A stretch of 34,234 nucleotides of DNA from Ruminococcaceae bacterium UBA5396 (GTDB lineage: Bacteria; Bacillota; Clostridia; Oscillospirales; Acutalibacteraceae), in NCBI GenBank assembly GCA_002410715.1, contig DHOG01000002.1:1-34234 (forward strand), written 5' to 3'. Under the pieces are notes generated by a model. That model made no database searches. It worked only from the letters and a program-made list of their open reading frames with translations, and had not been told where the DNA came from. Both the position numbers and the translations under genes were made by a program. Below, in pieces: positions 21,814-27,046 of this stretch. How positions within the stretch are numbered: the first letter of the stretch is position 1; every line of letters starts with the position of its first letter.

Positions 21814-22232
21814 TGTTTGCGGCGAATGTTAGCACAACCGTATACAACAAATGGCATAACCCCGCCACGAAGAAAGACGAGTGGCTCCGGTTTGTCATTC
21901 CGGTATTAGTGCGCTGGAAGTCGCATACAGAGCGTAACGTGTCCGGCACATCGGCAAGCGTGGCAAATACCTATGTGGTTATCATGCCGCCGAGCGAGCA
22001 GTATACACCCGAAAGAGAGTGGAAGATACTTGAAGACAAAACCGGGTACTTCACTTTGCAAAAAGGCGATCTGTTGGCGCTGGGTGAGGTAGACACAGAA
22101 ATAACAGGTGTTACGCCTAACCGCGAACCAGAAGTAAAAGCCGCGTTGTCGCCAAACGTAATGACAATCAAGAGCATTGAGGACAACACCAGAGTGGCAC
22201 ACGGTAAGCACTATCGGTTGGAGGGCTTCTGA
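21813..22232 (+). CDS. Head closure/joining protein (DUF6751-like)
   Basis: The 139-residue beta-rich protein (MFAANVSTTVYNKWHNPATK, then VVIMPP and EREWKILEDKTGYFTLQKGD) resembles small head-closure proteins found between the adaptor and minor capsid genes of Clostridia phages. The ATG at 21813 overlaps the previous stop (TGATG); a GTG at 21810 is the alternative. It would stop DNA leakage at the portal until the tail docks. Confidence 0.75.
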   Translation: MFAANVSTTVYNKWHNPATKKDEWLRFVIPVLVRWKSHTERNVSGTSASVANTYVVIMPPSEQYTPEREWKILEDKTGYFTLQKGDLLALGEVDTEITGVTPNREPEVKAALSPNVMTIKSIEDNTRVAHGKHYRLEGF

Positions 22233-22594
22233 TGGCAAAGGATATCAGCTTTGAATGGTATATGCCGATTGATCGGGTTATCCGTGACGTTGGTGTAAAT
22301 AAAAATCTGATGGAGTTTGCGGCGCGGGAGTGGCATAGGTTGTACTATCCGTTTGTACCGTACAGGGCTGGGCAGCTTGCGAGGCAGGTTAACTTCTTTG
22401 CGTCGGATTCAGTTGGCGTAATCGATCACACAGTAGGTTATGCAAACAAACAGTACAACGGCGTGGGGTTTAACTTCAACAGAACCGTACATCCGCTGGC
22501 ATCCGCATTTTGGGATAGGGCTGCAATGGCCGCAGGAAAAGGTGCTGCGCTTGCTAAAAGCATGCAGGCGTTTGTAAGCAGAGGTGGGAAATGA
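22232..22594 (+). CDS. Minor capsid/head-tail joining protein (Minor_capsid_2-like)
   Basis: The 120-residue protein contains FAAREWHRLYYPFVPYRAGQ and VDHTVGYANKQYNG-type features and ends in a helical segment with FWDRAAMAAGKGAALAKSMQ. This matches the Minor_capsid_2 / HK97 gp10-like neck group. It overlaps its neighbours by 1 and 4 bases. It would act at the head-tail interface. Confidence 0.8.
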   Translation: MAKDISFEWYMPIDRVIRDVGVNKNLMEFAAREWHRLYYPFVPYRAGQLARQVNFFASDSVGVIDHTVGYANKQYNGVGFNFNRTVHPLASAFWDRAAMAAGKGAALAKSMQAFVSRGGK

Positions 22595-23016
22595 ACATAG
22601 ACAAAGCACTGCAAGAGTGGATTATGCAAAACGAATCGTTGACGGACAATCCGTTGTTTTACTGGCTCAACGCTCATAACGGCGCGGTTGCGGTTATACC
22701 GATACCGACAGAAAGCGGAGCGGAGTTCATCGGTGATTATAAAGAGGTCACATACGATTTCATGATGCAGGCTTCGTTTGACGTTTCCACCACCACGGAC
22801 GACTTGAACACAGAAAACATGATGACGCTGCGCGAGTGGCAAGACTGGATAGACGAGCAGGAACGCAACGAGAATTACCCCGATTTTGGGGAAAAGTACA
22901 GCTGCTATGAACTGCAAAACCTGTCCGATATGCCAACAATGGCAGGCGTTGACAACGACAGCGGGATAGCGATATTTCAGTTTCCCGCAAGACTAACATT
23001 TTTAAAGGAGATATAG
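22591..23016 (+). CDS. Tail terminator protein
   Basis: The 141-residue protein has the position and pattern of Gram-positive phage tail terminators (Minor_capsid_3-like): MNIDKALQEWIMQNESLTDN, a central beta region (YKEVTYDFMMQASFDVSTTT) and a WQDWIDEQER helix. It lies directly before the major tail protein gene and is coupled by ATGA to the preceding gene. It would cap the tail tube and join it to the head. Confidence 0.8.
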   Translation: MNIDKALQEWIMQNESLTDNPLFYWLNAHNGAVAVIPIPTESGAEFIGDYKEVTYDFMMQASFDVSTTTDDLNTENMMTLREWQDWIDEQERNENYPDFGEKYSCYELQNLSDMPTMAGVDNDSGIAIFQFPARLTFLKEI

Positions 23017-23018
23017 AA

Positions 23019-23516
23019 ATGGCAGAATTGACAAGGGTAAAAAAGCACTTGAATTACCTGTTTTTGGACACAACTCCGGGCGAAACTTCTGCAACTTGGA
23101 AGCGGGCGGGTAAATCAACGGACTTTGCAATTGCGATGAACAATGAGCAGGAAACGTTTGATTACATCGCAGACGAAAGCCCAACAACGGAGCTTAAAAG
23201 CTACAAGCCTACGGTGGCGCAGACGCAGGCAGCTTATATCGGAGATTCAATCTACGATTATGTGTTTGACTTGTACAACCAGCAGGCAACGGGCAGTGAC
23301 GCTGTCAGCAAGGGTATGATTGTGTACCAGCAAAAGAGCGGAACGGGCGAAAGCGCCCCGAATGTAGCGATTCAGTTTGAAGCACTGATCACGATTGACA
23401 CGTACGATATCGTGGCGGGTACAATCACCTACACAATTGAACAGCGCGGCACGGCCACAAAAGGCACTGCTGTTGTAACAGATGGAGCGCCGGTATTCAC
23501 GGCGGCAGCAGCGTAG
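23019..23516 (+). CDS. Major tail protein
   Basis: The 165-residue protein has the TP901-1/phi13-type tail tube pattern: a short N-terminus, WKRAGKSTDFAIAMNNEQET, then FDYIADESPTTELKSYKPTV and a C-terminal beta sheet with FEALITIDTYDIVAGTITYT. It forms the tail tube around the tape measure. AAAGGAGATATAGAA precedes the ATG. A G/C-rich inverted repeat without a T tract follows the stop. Confidence 0.88.
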   Translation: MAELTRVKKHLNYLFLDTTPGETSATWKRAGKSTDFAIAMNNEQETFDYIADESPTTELKSYKPTVAQTQAAYIGDSIYDYVFDLYNQQATGSDAVSKGMIVYQQKSGTGESAPNVAIQFEALITIDTYDIVAGTITYTIEQRGTATKGTAVVTDGAPVFTAAAA

Positions 23517-23572
23517 AACGAAGGGGGAGGGCTTTAACCGGCCCTCTCTATTCAAATTAAGGAGATATGGAC

Positions 23573-24010
23573 ATGGGCATTGTTGTAAATTTTGGTAAGA
23601 AGGAATTACCGCCTATCAGCATAAACGGGCAGGATTTCACGTTGAAGATTTCGGAAGCGGATATTGCCGCAGATTTGGCGGTTATCATGGAATCATCCGG
23701 TGAGGTTATCAAAAACAAAACGGATTTCCCTGATTACAAAATGGGCGATGACATAAAGGACATACCAGCCGAAGCCGTAGACGCTATGGTGTCGAGCGGC
23801 AAGACGGTTACAGACATAAAGACAGCGGGAATGCGGTTGATTGAAAAAATGTTCGGCAAAGGCGCGTACAAGAAGATCACAGCGGGCAGTTATTTCACTT
23901 CTGACGATGATTTGGAAGTAGTGCAAAGCGTACTTACGGCGGTGAACGAATACAAAGCGCAGGAGCGCCGCGAGAAAAACACGCTTGAAGGTAGCAAAAA
24001 GGCGAAGTAA
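23573..24010 (+). CDS. Tail assembly chaperone
   Basis: The 145-residue protein (MGIVVNFGKKELPPISINGQ...) has the build and position of the first tail assembly chaperone (lambda gpG counterpart) just after the major tail protein. The ATG at 23573 is chosen, with AAGGAG 8 bases upstream, over one at 23567 that is too close. Its end is C-AAA-AAG-G near 23995, and the following gene is in the -1 frame with no stop between, so a -1 frameshift fusion like lambda G-T is possible; alternatively the TAATG overlap couples translation. Confidence 0.8.
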   Translation: MGIVVNFGKKELPPISINGQDFTLKISEADIAADLAVIMESSGEVIKNKTDFPDYKMGDDIKDIPAEAVDAMVSSGKTVTDIKTAGMRLIEKMFGKGAYKKITAGSYFTSDDDLEVVQSVLTAVNEYKAQERREKNTLEGSKKAK

Positions 24011-24573
24011 TGCTATCGCTATCAAAACGGCGCTGTGACACTCTGCCGGAGGAAATAGACGGCTGCGAGATTGACGCGGGGTTTCGTACAATCCTCATGA
24101 TACTGCGCCTACTGAACGAGCAAGAAGACGGTATTATGGCGGCGTTGGAAGACGCGCTACATTTCTTCTATGTAGATGAACGCCCGGAAGACGCACTCGA
24201 TAAGATGTTTGATTTCATCCGAGGCGGAGATGCGCCAGAAGAAAACGACGAACCGCCGCGTATGGACTGGGAATTTGACGCAGCCGAGATATACGCTGAT
24301 TTTCTCGCGATATACGGAATTGATTTATTGGAATCAACTATGCATTGGTACACATTCTTAGTAATGCTGGGCGGTATAATGGCGCGTGAAGGTGCGCTAT
24401 CGTCAAAGGTACACACCCGGTTTATGGATTTGAAGGGGCTGAAAGGCAAGGAGCTTCTGGACGCACAAAGAGCAAAGGACAAGGTGCAGATACCCGAAAA
24501 GCTAACGCTTGAAGAACTGGAAGCCGAAGCGCAGACAGCGCAGGCCTACGAAGATGAATGGGGCAGCATTTGA
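24010..24573 (+). CDS. Gp15-type second tail assembly chaperone
   Basis: The 187-residue protein matches bacteriophage Gp15: MLSLSKRRCDTLPEEIDGCE, FRTILMILRLLNEQ, the WYTFLVMLGG segment and LKGKELLDAQRAKDKVQIPE. It is a tail chaperone that helps fold the tape measure, which is normally encoded next to it. Here a 2.5-kb accessory island separates the two. Its TGA lies inside the -35 box of the lipoprotein promoter. Confidence 0.88.
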   Translation: MLSLSKRRCDTLPEEIDGCEIDAGFRTILMILRLLNEQEDGIMAALEDALHFFYVDERPEDALDKMFDFIRGGDAPEENDEPPRMDWEFDAAEIYADFLAIYGIDLLESTMHWYTFLVMLGGIMAREGALSSKVHTRFMDLKGLKGKELLDAQRAKDKVQIPEKLTLEELEAEAQTAQAYEDEWGSI

Positions 24574-24598
24574 TTTTCTGCCGCCCTGGTGGTAAAAT
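24570..24598 (+). promoter_or_regulatory. Promoter of the lipoprotein gene
   Basis: TTGATT (24570-24575) and TAAAAT (24593-24598) are spaced by 17 bases, with transcription expected to start near 24605, 28 bases before the ATG. A terminator follows the gene, so it forms its own transcription unit inside the late operon. Confidence 0.6.
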
Positions 24599-24632
24599 GT
24601 GGGTATCATTTTGGAAAGGTTGGTTGTGTTCT

Positions 24633-25277
24633 ATGAAAAAGATTTTGCTTGTTGTGTTGTGTGTTGTGCTGGCGGTGAGTGCAGCGGCGTGCGGGGGAAA
24701 CGCAGAGCCGGAAGATGCTAAAGCGCCGGAGAAAACCGCAGAGTCCATGCGAGAAGAATTTTTTGAAGCGTTTTATCAAATGCTTGGAGAAACAGAAAAC
24801 TCGGAAGAAATAAAAGGACGGGTAAAGAAGTATGAAACGCAGGAAATGAATCAAAATTCAGATGATGAAAGGGAGTATAGTTTTACATGCGACACAGGCT
24901 TCAAAACGCCGCAAGAATCAATTGTTGCAATATGGACGAATGAAGATGGGGAGGCAAAAGCGATGGCGTGCGCCTCAAGTGGCAACGAGGGAAGACCAAT
25001 ATTTGAAGCAATGGTAAAGACTTTTGTTCCAGACATGGAGGCAGAAGCACTAAAGGACGAGTTGTTTGATTTCGCATATGTTAATGAATCTGATTCTACG
25101 GTTCAAATCGGTGATGCAACAATTACAAAAGCCTTTAACAACGGCGGGAATGTTGTTACCACTGGAGGTATAAGTGCCGTATACTCTGTATGTAAAACGG
25201 CTGACTTAGAGGATGAAGATTTTAAAGATTATTTTGACGAGCATAGAAATGCGTTAGAGATAGCCGTGCTGTTTTGA
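24633..25277 (+). CDS. Phage-encoded lipoprotein (superinfection-exclusion candidate)
   Basis: The 214-residue protein has a lipoprotein signal: MKKILLVVLCVVLAVSAAAC with the modified cysteine at C20, then an acidic linker and a soluble domain of about 170 residues that I do not recognise (FTCDTGFKTPQESIVAIWT, ITKAFNNGGNVVTTGGISAV). It would be anchored outside the cytoplasmic membrane. It has its own promoter and terminator and sits just before the tape-measure region. By analogy with lipoproteins such as Ltp of phage TP-J34, which block DNA entry through the tape measure, it may exclude related phages. The ribosome site (GGAAAGG) is 13 bases from the ATG, so a TTG at 24624 is an alternative start. 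Confidence 0.75.
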   Translation: MKKILLVVLCVVLAVSAAACGGNAEPEDAKAPEKTAESMREEFFEAFYQMLGETENSEEIKGRVKKYETQEMNQNSDDEREYSFTCDTGFKTPQESIVAIWTNEDGEAKAMACASSGNEGRPIFEAMVKTFVPDMEAEALKDELFDFAYVNESDSTVQIGDATITKAFNNGGNVVTTGGISAVYSVCKTADLEDEDFKDYFDEHRNALEIAVLF

Positions 25278-25298
25278 TAGATTGTTAAGTGTTAATGT

Positions 25299-25327
25299 GG
25301 CCGCTCCAAACGGGGCGGTTTTCTTTT
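25299..25327 (+). terminator. Terminator of the lipoprotein gene
   Basis: GGCCGCTCC (25299-25307) pairs with GGGGCGGTT (25312-25320) around AAAC and is followed by TTCTTTT. It stands 21 bases after the lipoprotein stop and would also stop the late transcript unless read through or antiterminated. Confidence 0.75.
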
Positions 25328-25331
25328 ACCC

Positions 25332-25368
25332 TTGACAATTACATGTGAACGTGTTAACGTGTAATTGT
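25332..25368 (+). promoter_or_regulatory. Operator array and promoter region of the RHH gene
   Basis: A perfect TTGACA (25332-25337) overlaps an operator-like block. Three tandem 8-mers, ACATGTGA, ACGTGTTA and ACGTGTAA (25341-25364), share ACRTGTNA, and the whole is bounded by a perfect 9-bp inverted repeat, ACAATTACA (25335-25343) and TGTAATTGT (25360-25368). Tandem short repeats are typical of ribbon-helix-helix repressors. No strong -10 box is visible at the proper distance (TAACGT at 17 bases; TGTAAT at 22). Confidence 0.65.
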
Positions 25369-25377
25369 TAGGAGGTG

Positions 25378-25518
25378 ATGAGCATAAAAAATATTGCGTT
25401 TCAAGTTGACGATGAGCTGCACAAACGCATCAAACTACAAAGCACCAAAGAGGATAAGTCAATAAAAGAGTATATTGTTGAGCTTATCAAGGAAGACTTG
25501 AAAAAGAAAGAGAAATAA
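25378..25518 (+). CDS. Ribbon-helix-helix repressor (Arc/CopG-like)
   Basis: The 46-residue protein reads MSIKNIAFQVDDELHKRIKL, then QSTKEDKSIKEYIVELIKED and a lysine tail. A beta strand (IAFQVD) followed by two helices is the RHH fold used by Arc, Mnt and CopG. It is preceded by an operator-like array and followed by an antirepressor gene, as arc precedes ant in phage P22. AGGAGG is very close to the ATG (2 bases), so translation may be weak or the true start may differ. I infer that it represses its own promoter and with it the antirepressor. Confidence 0.75.
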   Translation: MSIKNIAFQVDDELHKRIKLQSTKEDKSIKEYIVELIKEDLKKKEK

Positions 25519-25585
25519 AGAAACAGCCCTCAACCGTGGAAAGTTTACAGGACTGTTTCAACCGCTAGGCCCCGAAGGACTTTGC
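25510..25585 (-). ncRNA. Candidate antisense RNA between RHH and antirepressor genes (sar-like)
   Basis: A minus-strand promoter (TTGCCC, complement of 25615-25620; 17 bases; TAAAAT, complement of 25592-25597) predicts a start near 25585. Reading leftward, GAAACAGTCCT (complement of 25549-25559) and AGGGCTGTTTC (complement of 25520-25530) form a hairpin with one mismatch, followed by TTTATTTC and more T-rich sequence, an intrinsic terminator in this direction only. The RNA would be about 70-75 nt and antisense to the RHH/BRO intergenic leader. The T-rich tail lies over lysine codons of the RHH gene, which could be coincidence. Confidence 0.45.
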
Positions 25586-25633
25586 ATATACATTTTACCA
25601 TGCAAACTTCTTTTGGGCAACTGAAAGGAGTTT
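25581..25633 (+). promoter_or_regulatory. Two mutually exclusive hairpins in the antirepressor leader
   Basis: TTTGCAT (25581-25587) pairs with ATGCAAA (25600-25606). AAACTTCTTT (25604-25613) pairs over 10 bases with AAAGGAGTTT (25624-25633), which contains the ribosome site of the antirepressor gene. The hairpins share bases 25604-25606, so forming one disturbs the other. The second would close the ribosome site. This looks like a translational control element. Confidence 0.5.
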
Positions 25634-25638
25634 TTTAT

Positions 25639-26334
25639 ATGGAAAAGAAAGGATTGCAGATATTTGACTATAAGCAAAATGATGTACGTACGTTTGTAAA
25701 TGATGCAAAGCCGTGGTTTGCGCTTACTGATGTATGCCGTGTTTTGGAAGTGAAGAATCCATCTGTTACAGCCAAAAGGCTAGACCCTGATGAACGGTCT
25801 AAGTTTAACTTAGGTCGTCAGGGTAACACATGGTTTGTAAACGAATCCGGTCTATACAGCGTAATCCTGCGTAGCGACAAGCCGGAAGCAAAGCAGTTCA
25901 AGCGGTGGATAACGCACGAGGTGCTGCCTGCCATCCGTAAAACAGGCCAGTATGTAGCAAAACCGCAAACAAAAGCACTACCAGACCCGATGAAAGCAAA
26001 GCGGCTGGATATAGCGCAGCAGAACGTCAATGTGCGGACGGCTAAAATGTGGCTTGAGATTGCTGACCGTGAGAAAAACGAAGCGAAGAAAGCTGGGTAT
26101 CTGCAAAGAGCGGAGTACGCGTTGCAGGGCAATACAATTGAAGCTGATATTTCTGCCGAAGAAGCGGCGTATAAGCTGGGGCAGGAATACAGAAGACACG
26201 GAAAGCCCTTAAAATCATCTGCGGTAACAAACTATATGATTGATCGCGGCGTTGCGCTCGGAATAATAGACGCAAGCGCGGCGGTCGAGCGAGAACACGT
26301 CTATAAGGCTTATAAAGAAGGATATTGTAGTTAG
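25639..26334 (+). CDS. ant: BRO-N family phage antirepressor
   Basis: The 231-residue protein has an N-terminal BRO-N domain (residues 5-105: GLQIFDYKQNDVRTFVNDAK, PWFALTDVCRVLEVKNPSVT, NESGLYSVILRSDKPEAKQF, RWITHEVLPAIRKTGQY) and a C-terminal DNA-binding-like domain (120-231). Antirepressors of this type inactivate phage repressors and trigger the lytic cycle. I chose the ATG at 25639 because AAAGGAG precedes it. It lies in the tail region behind an RHH gene, an arrangement that resembles the immI region of P22. Confidence 0.88.
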   Translation: MEKKGLQIFDYKQNDVRTFVNDAKPWFALTDVCRVLEVKNPSVTAKRLDPDERSKFNLGRQGNTWFVNESGLYSVILRSDKPEAKQFKRWITHEVLPAIRKTGQYVAKPQTKALPDPMKAKRLDIAQQNVNVRTAKMWLEIADREKNEAKKAGYLQRAEYALQGNTIEADISAEEAAYKLGQEYRRHGKPLKSSAVTNYMIDRGVALGIIDASAAVEREHVYKAYKEGYCS

Positions 26335-26348
26335 AAACAATGTAAACT

Positions 26349-26378
26349 AACCACCAACCCACGGGAAGGTGGTTTTTT
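26349..26378 (+). terminator. Terminator after the antirepressor gene
   Basis: AACCACC (26349-26355) pairs with GGTGGTT (26368-26374), with an inner CCC/GGG pairing, and is followed by a TTTT run. It ends the antirepressor transcript 15 bases after the stop. Confidence 0.7.
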
Positions 26379-26391
26379 AATGGGAGGAAAT

Positions 26392-26607
26392 ATGAAAAAC
26401 ACCAGTATCGCGTCTAACGTGACGCAAGAAAGGATTTCTGGATATAGCCACCTTGTTATAAAGGATAGGCAAATATATTTGGATGGCGTGGTAATAAAAG
26501 GCGTAATGAAGTATCGCCTAGAAGCAGAAGGCCACGGCAGGCCGACGCTAATGCTGGAGATAGTCGTTGATAATAAAGGCAATGCAACGCCCGAAGTTTC
26601 AACCTAG
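26392..26607 (+). CDS. Small hypothetical protein of the island
   Basis: The 71-residue protein (MKNTSIASNVTQERISGYSH...) is beta-rich with a VVDNKGNATPEVST end. Similar small phage proteins exist next to antirepressor genes, but I know of no function. GGGAGGAAAT lies before the ATG. Its last 9 bases overlap the end of the convergent DUF2513 gene. Confidence 0.65.
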   Translation: MKNTSIASNVTQERISGYSHLVIKDRQIYLDGVVIKGVMKYRLEAEGHGRPTLMLEIVVDNKGNATPEVST

Positions 26608-26976
26608 TTTGGAAGAAATGTAAGTGGTAGCGATTTTTGTCAGTATATCCATGCTAATAGAAGCCAATGCGCCCAGTCTTTCCTTTATTTTGGCCCATGC
26701 GCTTTTGGGGCGGATTGCATCTAAAAAATCTCTACCTTTAGGCGTTATGTCCTTCACAATAAAATCATGACTGGCTATCATGTCGCGATCTTCAGCGTCA
26801 AGCATGCCGTCATCAAGAAGCGCTTTCAGTGTATAAAGGATGATATCGCGCGAATAATCGGGCATCTCAGACGCGAGTTCATAGGAATCGGTGTCACATA
26901 AGATGCCATCTCTAAATCCTGCTAATAATTCGATTTTTAGCAAAACGTCACGGACACAGTCAGGGTTAAGCCGCAT
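26599..26976 (-). CDS. DUF2513 protein, minus strand
   Basis: The 125-residue protein opens MRLNPDCVRDVLLKIELLAG and contains DYSRDIILYTLKALLDDGML and DITPKGRDFLDAIRPKSAW, the DUF2513 pattern, which looks like a winged-helix protein with a C-terminal amphipathic helix. The ATG at 26976 is used, preceded by AAAGGTGG. A promoter with consensus TATAAT lies just upstream and the gene faces against the late transcripts, so expression in the lysogen is likely. DUF2513 proteins are common phage accessory proteins of unknown role. Confidence 0.8.
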   Translation of the reverse strand: MRLNPDCVRDVLLKIELLAGFRDGILCDTDSYELASEMPDYSRDIILYTLKALLDDGMLDAEDRDMIASHDFIVKDITPKGRDFLDAIRPKSAWAKIKERLGALASISMDILTKIATTYISSKLG

Positions 26977-26999
26977 AGCAAGCACCACCTTTCCCGGAG

Positions 27000-27028
27000 A
27001 TTATACCACGGCCATAAGGCCGAAACAA
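27000..27028 (-). promoter_or_regulatory. Promoter of the DUF2513 gene with palindromic spacer
   Basis: On the minus strand TTGTTT (complement of 27023-27028) and a perfect TATAAT (complement of 27000-27005) are spaced by 17 bases. The spacer holds the palindrome CGGCC-ATAA-GGCCG (27009-27022), a likely operator. The promoter lies just before the tape-measure gene on the other strand. Confidence 0.65.
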
Positions 27029-27046
27029 CAAAACAGGAGATAACAC

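Noticed and set aside
23522..23550. GGAGGGC...GCCCTC hairpin after the major tail gene as a terminator
   Set aside because: It lacks a T tract; it may affect RNA stability but I do not call it a terminator.
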